From NCBI RefSeq assembly GCF_900142655.1, contig NZ_FRBQ01000001.1, positions 64,115 through 128,114 on the forward strand: 64,000 nucleotides of DNA, read 5' to 3'. Position numbers and translations under genes: made by a program. Below are positions 19,111 to 27,937 of this stretch, in pieces (the stretch's first letter is position 1; every line of letters starts with the position of its first letter). This DNA is from Phytopseudomonas punonensis (GTDB lineage Bacteria > Pseudomonadota > Gammaproteobacteria > Pseudomonadales > Pseudomonadaceae). The notes under the pieces were generated by a model that saw only the letters and a program-made list of their open reading frames with translations, had not been told where the DNA came from and did not search any database.

Positions 19111-19947
19111 TTATTTGGCTTGATCTGCGGCAACCGCTTTCTTGGCATCAGCCAGCTTGGTGGTGCCCTTGTCAGCCGGTTTGTCGGCAGCTTTGGCAAC
19201 TGCTTTTTTGGCAGCAGGTTTGGCGGCCGGCTTTGCCGCGGCCTTCGGCTTGGCGGAAGCTTTTGCTACCGTTTTGGCTGCGGGTTTGGCGGTAGCCTTG
19301 GCAGCCGGTTTCTCGGCTGGCTTGTCGGCTGCTGCAACAGCCGTGGCGGCAGCAGGTGCCGGCTCTGGCGTGCTGTATTTGGCGATCAGGGCCTGCAGCG
19401 TGTCCTGGCGGGTCAGGAGGATTTCCACACGGCGGTTCAGCTCACGACCGTTGACACTGTCGTTGGCGGCGCGCGGCATATCCGGGCCCATGCCTTTGAC
19501 CATCAGGCGGTCCTGCTTGAGGCCGCTGAGGCGGAAGATGGCGGTGAACGCACGGGCACGCTCAAGGCTCAGTGCGCGGTTGGTGTCCAGCGCGCCGCTG
19601 CTGTCGGCGTGGCCGAGTACCAGAACGCCAACCTTGCTGTCTTTTTCCAGCACCTTGGCGACACGGGTGATCGGGCTGAGGGTGACAGGCAGCAGCATGC
19701 CCGGACGATCAGGGTTGAACGAACCCTTTACCGGCGCGGTGACCACCAGCAGGTTCTCACGACGTTCCATTTCGAAGTTGCTGTCCTTGATCGCTTCGCG
19801 CACCAGCGGCTCGTATTCGTCGAGCCAGGCTTGAGTGACCTCAGGCGGCGGCATCGGAACCGGCTTGGGATCTTCCTTCTTCTCGAACAGGGAGCAACCT
19901 GTCAGCAGTACGCAAAGCGCCAGCGCGCAAGTCTTATAGGAAAGCAT
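19111..19947 (-). CDS. OmpA-family lipoprotein with lysine/alanine-rich C-terminal tail
   Basis: A protein of about 278 residues. The signal peptide MLSYKTCALALCVLLTGC ends in a lipobox (C18 from this start; an in-frame ATG at 19959 is also possible). An OmpA-like peptidoglycan-binding domain follows (VLVLGHADSSGALDTNRALS, ERARAF, NRRVEILL). From about residue 195 onward the protein consists of AAKPAAK-type repeats (KATAKPAAKTVAKASAKPK), a highly basic low-complexity tail like those of AlgP and histone-H1-like proteins. Outer-membrane anchoring and peptidoglycan binding are inferred from the family; the role of the tail is unknown. Confidence 0.85.
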   Translation of the reverse strand: MLSYKTCALALCVLLTGCSLFEKKEDPKPVPMPPPEVTQAWLDEYEPLVREAIKDSNFEMERRENLLVVTAPVKGSFNPDRPGMLLPVTLSPITRVAKVLEKDSKVGVLVLGHADSSGALDTNRALSLERARAFTAIFRLSGLKQDRLMVKGMGPDMPRAANDSVNGRELNRRVEILLTRQDTLQALIAKYSTPEPAPAAATAVAAADKPAEKPAAKATAKPAAKTVAKASAKPKAAAKPAAKPAAKKAVAKAADKPADKGTTKLADAKKAVAADQAK

Positions 19948-20039
19948 CGGTTCATCCACTATCTAATCGGTCGAAGTCACCCGGGCAACCCGGAATCAGC
20001 AGCTAAAAGCGTTATTGCGCAAGAGTTTAAGCGCGCTTC

Positions 20040-21185
20040 TTAAAAACACTCGCATAAGATACCCGCAAGTTTCTGTGCCCGCGGATCCATTAAGACGAAC
20101 GGCCCCAGGTTATTCGTAACGAAACCCACAGCCACATCGCGCTCCGGGTCGGCAAATCCGGTGGTACCACCCGCACCCGGATGGCCGAACGCACCTGGTC
20201 CCATGCCGTAGGTGGCATTGCTCACGGTCGGTTGATCGAGCATACAGCCGAGGCCGAAACGCGTGGAGGTCAGCAAAGTCTTGTCCTCACCGACACTGTG
20301 TTCGCGGGTGAGTTCAGCGAGCAGCTCGCTGTCGAGCAGGTTGCCATCGAGCAGGCCAGTGTAGAAACCGGCCAGGCTGCGGGCATTGCCATGGCCATTG
20401 GCTGCTGGCTGCTGCATGCGCCGCCACTCGGGTTTGTTGGTGCTGGTCATGATCGAGGGCGGATTGGTGAATGCCCGAGTGGTCATCGCCAAGGCGTCGC
20501 TCATCATGGTCTTGAGCATGCGCTGCGCTGCCGCATCACCCAAGTTGCCCTTGCCACGACTAATGGTCGCCACGCGGTGAAACTCTTCATCGGCCAGGCC
20601 GACATGAAAATCCAGCCCCAACGGTTTGGCAGTACGCGCGACGATCGACTCACCTGGACCACGCCCCTCGACCCGCCGCAACAACTCACCCACCAACCAG
20701 CCGTAGGTGATCGGCGCGTAACCGTGCCCCTCGCCCAACGCCCACCAGGGCGCTTCGGCAGCCAGGGCAGCGGTCATGGTTTGCCAGTCGTACAACGCTT
20801 CGGCAGGCAGATTCGCGCGGATCGCCGGCAGCCCGGCCTGATGGCTGAGCAGATGCCGCAGGGTGATGCGCTCCTTGCCCGCAGCGGCGAACTCCGGCCA
20901 GTAACGCGCGACCGGCTCATCCAGTTCGAGCTTGCCCTCGCCCACCAACTGCAAGGCGGTGACGGCCGTGAACGGTTTGGTACAGGAGAACAGATTGAGG
21001 ATGGTATCGCTGTGCCAGGCCTCTTGACCGTCCTTGTCGGCGACGCCGGCCCAGATATCCACTACGGTTTCACCGCCGACCTGCACGCAAAGCGCTGCGC
21101 CGCGCTCCTGAGGATCATCGAACAAGGCAGCGAACGCGTCTTTCACTGCTTCGAACTTGAGGTCGAAGTAACCTTGAATCTGCAC
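20040..21185 (-). CDS. beta-lactamase-fold serine hydrolase/esterase
   Basis: A 381-residue class-C-beta-lactamase-like protein (EstB/LACTB type). The nucleophile motif S67-C-T-K70 is clear, a YxN-position tyrosine lies in GYAPITYGWLVGELL, and the third motif is HPGAGGTTGFADP near the C-terminus, where KTG is replaced. No signal peptide is evident, so it is probably cytoplasmic and acts on small esters. It matches a conserved Pseudomonas gene next to the OmpA-like lipoprotein and pdxH. Actual substrate is unknown. Confidence 0.88.
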   Translation of the reverse strand: MQIQGYFDLKFEAVKDAFAALFDDPQERGAALCVQVGGETVVDIWAGVADKDGQEAWHSDTILNLFSCTKPFTAVTALQLVGEGKLELDEPVARYWPEFAAAGKERITLRHLLSHQAGLPAIRANLPAEALYDWQTMTAALAAEAPWWALGEGHGYAPITYGWLVGELLRRVEGRGPGESIVARTAKPLGLDFHVGLADEEFHRVATISRGKGNLGDAAAQRMLKTMMSDALAMTTRAFTNPPSIMTSTNKPEWRRMQQPAANGHGNARSLAGFYTGLLDGNLLDSELLAELTREHSVGEDKTLLTSTRFGLGCMLDQPTVSNATYGMGPGAFGHPGAGGTTGFADPERDVAVGFVTNNLGPFVLMDPRAQKLAGILCECF

Positions 21186-21232
21186 AAAGGGCTCCTGCGA
21201 AGAAAGCGCCAGACTGGGCTGGCGCGTGATGA

Positions 21233-23518
21233 TTACGGTTTGGCTGGCGCAGCGGGCTCGGCGGCTGGCGCCGCAGCTGCATCCTGAGCGGAAGCCGGCG
21301 CGGCCTCAGGTTCAGGCGTTGCCTCTGGCTCTGCTTCTGCAGCGGGCTCTGGCTGTTTGGCGGCTTGCTCAAGCACCAGCGGCGGCACAGTCAGGTTGGC
21401 CCTGCGCACAGCGCTGACGAAACCATCCCACGGCCTGTCGGTGATGGCCACCAGCCCCAGGTGACCATTCTCGCCGTCAAGCAGGCGGCCGGTAACCGGC
21501 TGATCGAGGTACTGGAACCAGTGCACGCCAACGATCTGCGGCTCTTCCAGGGCTTTCTTGAGGAAGTTGGCATAGGCTGGGCCGCGCTCTTCTTCCTTGT
21601 ACACCTCGGCGACGCCACCCCAGAACGGGCCGCGGTCACGGGAGCCGAAATGGAATTCGGTGACCATCAGCGGCTTGTCCAGCTTGCGCAAGACCTCGAA
21701 GTCATAGCCCTGCTGCGGCTCACGGGTATAGAAGTTGAAACTCAGCACGTCGCAGTACTGGGCGCACGCCTCGACCGCCTCGGGAATACTGGCCGAGAAG
21801 CGGCCACCGAGCAGCAGGTGGTTCGGCGTATGCCATTCGAGCGAGTCGTCGATGGTCTTGAAGTAGGTATCGGCGAACAGGCGCAGGAAGCGCTTCATGT
21901 CGTTTTCGATGGCCGGGTAAGCCGGGTTGATCGGCGGCGCCTGGAACCCTGGATCCTCCATCAGCTCCCAGGCCTTGAGGTCGATCCCCCAGGCCTTGGA
22001 CAGCCCTTCCTGGTTGCGGTACTTGTCGCGCAGCTGCTTGAGGAACGCACGCTTGGCCGGCACATCGGTGGTCAGGCGCAAGGTCGCATAGGCCAACGCA
22101 TAGCGCGACAGCGGATCATCGGCCGGCCCGGCCCAGGCCAGCTCGTTGTCGGCGTAGTAGCCAATCACCCACGGGTCGTCACGATGGCCGCGGGTAGCGA
22201 TGGCGATGGCACGTTCGGCGGCCATGGCGAAACGCGGATCGAACGGGTCAGGCATGCCGCCCCACCAGTCCACCCCAGTGCTGATGGTCGCGTAGTCACC
22301 GTGGATCGACAGCGGAATGCTGTAGGGCATGCGCTTGTCTTCGGCGAAATTGTTGTCGCTCCAGTTACCCAGGGTATTGAAGCCCCAGGCCTGCAGGCGA
22401 TTCTGCGCACGCTCGCGCCAGGCTTTCGGATCCTGAGCGCCATAAGTCCGCTGCAGGTTGGCGGAGTAAAAGTCGTACCAACGGCCGCTGTCGAACGCGC
22501 GCCCACGGTTGGCACCGGTTTCCGACTGGTTGTCGCTGCTGCCATAGAACGCCGCCAGCGGTTCGCCTTCGGCAGGCAACGCGCTGAACATGATCTCGCG
22601 CCCTTCGATGTAAGTCTGGCTCTCGGTACCGACTACGGTGTTCACGCCAAGCGAATAAAAAGGATTGCCTTCCGGAGTGACCAGAAACCAGCGATCGCCA
22701 CGCTTTTCGGTGCGAAAGAAACCGCTGGCCTTGAACGACGGCCCGCCGATCCAGCCGCCGTAGCTGTCCTGCCGCGGGCGGTCGGCCTGCCAGGCTTGCA
22801 GCTGCTTGTCTTCCTGAGCGACGCCCTGGCGCAGTTGTTCGTCGTTCTTGATCTTGCCCGTCCAGTCGCGGCGGGTGAACTGGCCATAGCCGTCGACGAT
22901 GCCACGATAGGGCTGTTCCAGGTCACCGCTGCCGCGCACGCCAAAGCGGCCCAGCAGTAGGTGTTGGGCGACTTGGGGATTGGGAATCGAGATCGTTACG
23001 GCGGTGACGTTCTTGACATCAATTTCGCCGTTCACGGTTTCTGCCAATAGCAGCAGACGCCCGTCATAACGCCACGGCATTGGCACACCAGCGCGCATGC
23101 CCTGGGCGCGCGGCGACGTGGCGCCAAGGGGAACCAGCAGGGTTTGTGCCGGGCCGGCAGGCAGCGCGATCTGACTGGTCAGGCGCTTGCCATCGGCGCT
23201 TTCGATGGTCACATCCAGGGTCAGCGCCCAGTCCATGGCGTTCTGCACGCGCAGGCTCATGGCGCTTGATTGCGACCAATCCCAGCTGCCGCTCTGCGGC
23301 GTGAGGCGCAGGGTCGGACGCTCGCCCGGGTTGAAGCTCACCCGGCGCAGGATCTCGCCCTGAGCAGCACTTTCTGCGGTGACGCTCGGCAGGTAGGCGT
23401 TATCACCCGAAACCTGCACGGCATCCATCGGCCGCACGAAGTTGAACAGTTCCTGACGATCAGCAGCGCTGCCCAAGGCCGGCAGGCCAAGCAGCGTGAC
23501 GAGCGCCAAACGCCTCAT
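21233..23518 (-). CDS. exported clan GH-A glycoside hydrolase (agarase/beta-galactosidase-like)
   Basis: A protein of about 761 residues with an N-terminal signal peptide (RRLALVTLLGLPALGSAADR). An N-terminal beta-rich module (to about 230) is followed by a TIM-barrel catalytic domain. The likely acid/base is E459 in GYYADNELAWAG and the nucleophile E621 in KPLMVTEFHFGSRDRG, a pair typical of clan GH-A; overall flavour is GH42/GH50, often named beta-agarase. The last about 45 residues are low-complexity and acidic (EPAAEAEPEATPEPEA). The start at 23518 is chosen for its signal peptide; the frame is open to 23722, but the extra residues look non-coding. The polysaccharide substrate is unknown. 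Confidence 0.8.
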   Translation of the reverse strand: MRRLALVTLLGLPALGSAADRQELFNFVRPMDAVQVSGDNAYLPSVTAESAAQGEILRRVSFNPGERPTLRLTPQSGSWDWSQSSAMSLRVQNAMDWALTLDVTIESADGKRLTSQIALPAGPAQTLLVPLGATSPRAQGMRAGVPMPWRYDGRLLLLAETVNGEIDVKNVTAVTISIPNPQVAQHLLLGRFGVRGSGDLEQPYRGIVDGYGQFTRRDWTGKIKNDEQLRQGVAQEDKQLQAWQADRPRQDSYGGWIGGPSFKASGFFRTEKRGDRWFLVTPEGNPFYSLGVNTVVGTESQTYIEGREIMFSALPAEGEPLAAFYGSSDNQSETGANRGRAFDSGRWYDFYSANLQRTYGAQDPKAWRERAQNRLQAWGFNTLGNWSDNNFAEDKRMPYSIPLSIHGDYATISTGVDWWGGMPDPFDPRFAMAAERAIAIATRGHRDDPWVIGYYADNELAWAGPADDPLSRYALAYATLRLTTDVPAKRAFLKQLRDKYRNQEGLSKAWGIDLKAWELMEDPGFQAPPINPAYPAIENDMKRFLRLFADTYFKTIDDSLEWHTPNHLLLGGRFSASIPEAVEACAQYCDVLSFNFYTREPQQGYDFEVLRKLDKPLMVTEFHFGSRDRGPFWGGVAEVYKEEERGPAYANFLKKALEEPQIVGVHWFQYLDQPVTGRLLDGENGHLGLVAITDRPWDGFVSAVRRANLTVPPLVLEQAAKQPEPAAEAEPEATPEPEAAPASAQDAAAAPAAEPAAPAKP

Positions 23519-23839
23519 CGCCAGCGGGTGTCGAGGACGGGCTGCAGCGATGCACAGTGACAGAACTTTGGAAACCAGACCCTCGGATGCGTGCATATCG
23601 CACTGCCCCGAACGGTCGGCCGACAGCAGCCAGGTGTTAACCTTCAAGACCCCTACTCCCCGCAACTCGACGTCGAATATGTGTGCCCGCGACAGTCCCG
23701 TCACGAGCCTTTTGCCACGCATGCTGCGCGCAGGCGCAATAGTGCGACAGATGGGGGCTCCACCGCAAAGCCCGCATGTCTGATGACGGGCAACTAGCAG
23801 CTTTTTTCTATATCAGCGCTGTTCGGATCGAAGGCCGAC

Positions 23840-25984
23840 TCAGCCGATTTCCCGGCGAAATGGCGGCAGCGCATTGAGAATCGCCTTGCCATAACGCTGG
23901 GTGACCACCCGCCGGTCCAGCAGCGTGATGGTGCCGCGGTCCTCTTCGGTACGCAGCAACCGCCCACAGGCTTGCACCAGGCGCAGCGAAGCATCGGGCA
24001 CGGAGATTTCCATGAATGGATTACCGCCGCGCGCTTCGATCCACTCAGCCAGGGCCGCTTCGACCGGATCGTCCGGCACGGCAAAGGGAATCTTGGCAAT
24101 CACCACATGCTCGCAATAGGCGCCTGGCAGGTCGACGCCCTCGGCAAAGCTGGCCAGCCCAAACAGCACGCTTTCCTCGCCACTGTCGACCCGCGCCTTG
24201 TGCTTGTTGAGGGTCTCCTGCTTGGAGAGGTTGCCCTGAATGAACACGCGCTTGCGCCAGTCGCGTTCCAGGCCATCGAAAACGTCCTGCATCTGCCGGC
24301 GTGAGGAGAACAGTACCAGCGTGCCTCGCGAGCCCTGCACCAACCCCGGCAGCTCGCGAATTATCGCAGCGGTGTGCTCGGCGGCGTTGCGCGGGTCGGC
24401 CTTGAGGTCCGGCACGCGTAGCACACCCGCGTCGGCATGATGGAACGGGCTCGGCACCACCGCCGTGGACGCCACTTTCGGCAGCCCGGCGCGCATCCGG
24501 TAGCGGTCGAATGTGCCCAGCGCAGTCAGCGTCGCCGAGGTGACCAGCGCGCCATAGGCGACGCTCCACAGATTGCGGCGCAGAGTTTCCGCCGCCAGGA
24601 TCGGGCTGGCATTGACCTCGATATCGAACAGCGCACCGCTCTCGGCCAGCGTCAGCCAGCGCGCCATCGGCGGGCTGTTTTCCGGGTCTTCGGCGGTGAA
24701 TGCCAGCCACAGTTCCCAGGTGCCCTGCGCGCGCGCCAGCAGGCTGCCAAACAACGGATACCACTCCTCGGCCTGATGGCTGGCGATACCGATACTGCCC
24801 TCGCCGTCCATGGCTTCCTTCAACTTCTCGGTCACGCCGGTGAACAGGTCGTTGAGCTTGGAAAAGCCCTTTTTCAGCTCCAGCCCCAACTCGATCAGAT
24901 GCTCGGGCACCACGCCGCCAATGAACCTGTGTCGCGGCCGCTCGCGGCCTTCCATGTCTTCGCCAGGCTTGAAGTCGGCAACCTGCTCGCAGGCGCTGAA
25001 CATGAACTGCTGGTGAGTCTTGAGCTCGCGGGCCAGCTCCGGCACCTGCTCGATCAAGCGACCGAGATCGCCCGGCAGAGGATGCTGAGCCAGCAGCTTG
25101 GTGAGGTTCTTGGCGATCTGTTCGAGCCAGTCAGCCGTCGAGCGCAGACGGGTGAAATGGGCGAAGTGACCGATGGCCTTGTCCGGCAGGTGATGACCTT
25201 CGTCGAACACATACAGCGTGTCGCGCGGGTCAGGCAGTACTGCACCACCGCCAAGGGCGAGGTCGGCCAGTACCATATCGTGGTTGGTGACGATCACGTC
25301 GACCTTGCCCATGCCTTCACGGGCTTTATAGAAGGTGCACTGACCAAAATTCGGGCAATGGCGCCCGGTGCACTGGCTGTGGTCGGTGGTCAACTGCGAC
25401 CAGCGGCTGTCTTCCAGTTCCTGGGGCCAGCTGTCGCGGTCACCGTCCCACTTGTTGCCCGCCAGTTTCTCGACCATGGTGGTGAATAGCTTCTGGCCTT
25501 CTTCGTCCACATCGATGCGAAAGCCTTCTTCCTCGAACAACTGAGCCGTGGAGCTTTGCGCCTGCCCCTCTTGCAGCAATACGTCGAGCTTGGACAGACA
25601 CAGATAACGACCGCGGCCTTTGGCCAGTGCGAAGCTGAAGCTCAGGCCACTGTTACGCATCAGGTCAGGCAGATCCTTGTGCACGATCTGCTCTTGCAGC
25701 GCCACGGTTGCCGTGGCGAGCACCAGGCGCTTGCCGGCCGCCTTGGCGATGGGGATGGTTGCCATGCAATAAGCCACGGTCTTGCCGGTACCGGTGCCGG
25801 CCTCGACTGCGACCACTGCGGGATCGCCAAGCCGGTGACCTTCGTCGTCGGTCTTGATGGTGCCCAGTACCTTTGCCACTTCGGCGATCATCAAGCGCTG
25901 CCCATAGCGCGGCTTGAGGCCCTTGGATTCGAGAAAACGGGAATAGGCGCCCTGAATCTGGGTCTTGAGTTCGGTACTGAGCAT
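23840..25984 (-). CDS. dinG: ATP-dependent DNA helicase DinG
   Basis: A 714-residue XPD-like superfamily 2 helicase with 5'-3' polarity that resolves R-loops and other structures during replication. The Walker A motif is EAGTGTGKT (61-69) and the DEAH-type box reads DEGH (YVFDEGHHLPD). Between them are the cysteines of a 4Fe-4S cluster (RYLCLSK, then CTGRHCPNFGQC). C-terminal helicase motifs include LFSSRRQMQD and LFGLASFAEGVDLPG, then VQACGRLLRTEEDRG. The ATG at 25984 begins the conserved family N-terminus; upstream in-frame codons to 26056 are not conserved-looking. Confidence 0.95.
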   Translation of the reverse strand: MLSTELKTQIQGAYSRFLESKGLKPRYGQRLMIAEVAKVLGTIKTDDEGHRLGDPAVVAVEAGTGTGKTVAYCMATIPIAKAAGKRLVLATATVALQEQIVHKDLPDLMRNSGLSFSFALAKGRGRYLCLSKLDVLLQEGQAQSSTAQLFEEEGFRIDVDEEGQKLFTTMVEKLAGNKWDGDRDSWPQELEDSRWSQLTTDHSQCTGRHCPNFGQCTFYKAREGMGKVDVIVTNHDMVLADLALGGGAVLPDPRDTLYVFDEGHHLPDKAIGHFAHFTRLRSTADWLEQIAKNLTKLLAQHPLPGDLGRLIEQVPELARELKTHQQFMFSACEQVADFKPGEDMEGRERPRHRFIGGVVPEHLIELGLELKKGFSKLNDLFTGVTEKLKEAMDGEGSIGIASHQAEEWYPLFGSLLARAQGTWELWLAFTAEDPENSPPMARWLTLAESGALFDIEVNASPILAAETLRRNLWSVAYGALVTSATLTALGTFDRYRMRAGLPKVASTAVVPSPFHHADAGVLRVPDLKADPRNAAEHTAAIIRELPGLVQGSRGTLVLFSSRRQMQDVFDGLERDWRKRVFIQGNLSKQETLNKHKARVDSGEESVLFGLASFAEGVDLPGAYCEHVVIAKIPFAVPDDPVEAALAEWIEARGGNPFMEISVPDASLRLVQACGRLLRTEEDRGTITLLDRRVVTQRYGKAILNALPPFRREIG

Positions 25985-26231
25985 TAAGGATCTTGACTGC
26001 GAAAGGGCTGGATATATTTTCAGTATTTGCAAACGGCCGCTATCATAACGCGCCAATCGCCCGCGTGCTGACTCGCTTGCCTCCTCCCGATGAAGAGCAC
26101 GAATAAGCGCGGCGCCGGGCCAGACCTTTTTTGAAACCGATCACAGCTCATCGACCGCTAAAGACTGGCCTGCAGCATGGGTGCCGCCAAGCCAGCCGTC
26201 GACGTGGCCTGCCGGATAACGGAGTGCGTGA

Positions 26232-26693
26232 ATGCCACCTTATTCCCTCGTCTACACCTTGCACCTGCTCGCAGCGCTGGTCTGGGTCGGCGGCATGTTC
26301 TTCGCCTGGATGGTGCTGCGCCCGGCTGCCGGAGCGTTGCAGCCGCCGGAGCGGCTAACGCTGTGGCTGGAGGTGTTTCGCCGCTTCTTCGTCTGGGTGT
26401 GGGTCGCGGTCGTGCTGCTGCCGGTCAGTGGTATCGGCATGCTGCACATGGGTTTCAGTGGCTTCGATGGTGCACCGCGCTACGTGCACGTGATGATGGG
26501 GTTGTACCTGGCGATGCTGGCGTTGTTCCTGCGTATTCAGGCGCTGCAACTACCGGTGATGCGCCGCGCGGTCGAGCAGCAGGACTGGCAGACAGCAGGC
26601 GCCACGCTGGGCCGCATCCGCCGCCTGGTCGCCTTCAACCTGCTGATCGGTTTGAGCGTGACGGCGCTTGCCGCAGCGCGTCCGAGCTTCTAA
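26232..26693 (+). CDS. CopD-family membrane protein
   Basis: A 153-residue protein with four hydrophobic segments (about 5-25, 47-72, 83-102, 130-149). The N-terminal sequence YTLHLLAALVWVGGMFFAWMVLRP matches the CopD-like family, which includes putative copper-resistance or haem-associated membrane proteins. No other cop gene is near, so a copper role is only a family-based suggestion. It diverges from dinG with about 250 bases between the starts. Confidence 0.8.
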   Translation: MPPYSLVYTLHLLAALVWVGGMFFAWMVLRPAAGALQPPERLTLWLEVFRRFFVWVWVAVVLLPVSGIGMLHMGFSGFDGAPRYVHVMMGLYLAMLALFLRIQALQLPVMRRAVEQQDWQTAGATLGRIRRLVAFNLLIGLSVTALAAARPSF

Positions 26694-26697
26694 ACGA

Positions 26698-26721
26698 AAA
26701 GGGCTTGGTCACAGGCCCTTT
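26698..26721. terminator. short bidirectional terminator-like hairpin
   Basis: AAAGGGC and GCCCTTT arms surround a 10-nt loop, four bases after the stop of the CopD-like gene and five before the stop of the convergent collagen-like gene. Confidence 0.55.
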
Positions 26722-26726
26722 GATAA

Positions 26727-27491
26727 TCAGAAACGCACGATATCCAGGCTACCGGCCTGCCCGGCAGGGCCAGGTTGCCCTGCTAAGCCAGGTCGACCGT
26801 CAAGGGCTGCGCTGGTGCTGTAAATCCAGCAGCCTTTACTCGCTCCGCCGCTACCGGCACTGCCCGCGCTTCCCGCAGGGCCACCCGCGCCGCCATCCAG
26901 GCGGGCCTGCAGATGTTCCACGGGAAAATCGGCCGGGACCTCCAGGCGAACCTGACCACCAGGCGCACCAGGGTGGCCGTCGGTGCCATCCTGACCATTA
27001 TGCCCAGCGCTGGCCTGCCCCCAAGTGCATCCGCCCGGTTTGCCATCAGCGCCGTCCAGGCCCGCATAGCCAGCTGCGCCGCGCCCACCACGGGCATCGA
27101 GTAACCAAGGCTCACTGGTAACCGACTGCATACGAATGACCAGCGTACGCCCCGGCACTGCCTCCCGCTGTGCAGTACCTGGGGCACCCGCTGCGTTGAT
27201 TTGCGCACCAGAGGCGATCTGGCTAGTGCCGATATCCAGCAGCAGCTTCTCGTTGGAAGGCGCGATGGCGATCTGCGCGTCATGGCCCAAGTACAACTCA
27301 CCGATATGCAACTCGCTGACACCGGCTGGAATCAGCAGCGTGCCGCTGTCGGCAACAGCCACACGCTCAAGCTGCAAAACGCTGCCCTGCGCTGGCAGGC
27401 GGGTGAAGTTATGGGAATCGACTTCGATCACGGCGGCGGCCATCGCAGCCAGAGGGCAGCACAATGCGGCCAGGATAATCAGCTTGCGCAT
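26727..27491 (-). CDS. exported protein with collagen-like Gly-X-Y stretches
   Basis: A 254-residue protein. The signal peptide is MRKLIILAALCCPLAAMAAA. Residues about 20-125 are a beta-rich region. From about 135 onward there are glycine-rich stretches with collagen-like GXY register, for example GLDGADGKPGG, GQDGTDGHPGAPGG and GRPGLAGQPGPAGQAG, interrupted by a non-collagenous beta segment (VRLEVPADFPVEHLQARLD). Two cysteines (CTW and CWIY) could form a disulfide. It is probably periplasmic or secreted; function unknown. It overlaps the upstream DUF1145 gene by 13 bases, so both are likely cotranscribed. Confidence 0.75.
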   Translation of the reverse strand: MRKLIILAALCCPLAAMAAAVIEVDSHNFTRLPAQGSVLQLERVAVADSGTLLIPAGVSELHIGELYLGHDAQIAIAPSNEKLLLDIGTSQIASGAQINAAGAPGTAQREAVPGRTLVIRMQSVTSEPWLLDARGGRGAAGYAGLDGADGKPGGCTWGQASAGHNGQDGTDGHPGAPGGQVRLEVPADFPVEHLQARLDGGAGGPAGSAGSAGSGGASKGCWIYSTSAALDGRPGLAGQPGPAGQAGSLDIVRF

Positions 27492-27784
27492 ACGACGCCC
27501 TCTTCGGTAACGACTGGCTGGACGACGACTTCCGTGCGGGTGAGCGACCAGATATGAAACATGCCGAAAGCCAGCACCTTGGCACGCTCGGCGCCCATGC
27601 GTGGCTGAGCCCGCAATACGCTGCTGAACAGCGCCAGTTCGACGAGGTGCAGACCAAACAGCAAAACACCGGCAAGCGCCAGCAACTGCCCGAAAGGTTG
27701 CGCATAAGGGGTGATCGGATTGGCCAGCACGACGCACCAGAACAGTGTCGCCAGCAGTTTGCCCAGCCCTGCAATAGTCTTCAT
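27479..27784 (-). CDS. DUF1145 family membrane protein
   Basis: A 101-residue protein with about three hydrophobic segments (5-30, 33-55 and a shorter one near 75). LATLFWCVVLANPITPYAQPFGQLL matches the DUF1145 family of small inner-membrane proteins without known function. The start at 27784 follows GGGGCGGGG; the in-frame upstream ATG at 27820 adds no hydrophobic or conserved sequence. Its end overlaps the collagen-like gene. Confidence 0.82.
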   Translation of the reverse strand: MKTIAGLGKLLATLFWCVVLANPITPYAQPFGQLLALAGVLLFGLHLVELALFSSVLRAQPRMGAERAKVLAFGMFHIWSLTRTEVVVQPVVTEEGVVCAS

Positions 27785-27937
27785 TACCCCGCCCCACAAG
27801 CTTGTGATTGTGCGGCACATTACTGCGTTTGTAGGTAGGGAACTAGAGGGCGAAATTAAAAACGATGCACATTGCGTGACATCGCGCTCCTGGTCGGCAC
27901 GGGGCCGACCAGGATACTCACGAACATCGAGTCAGGC

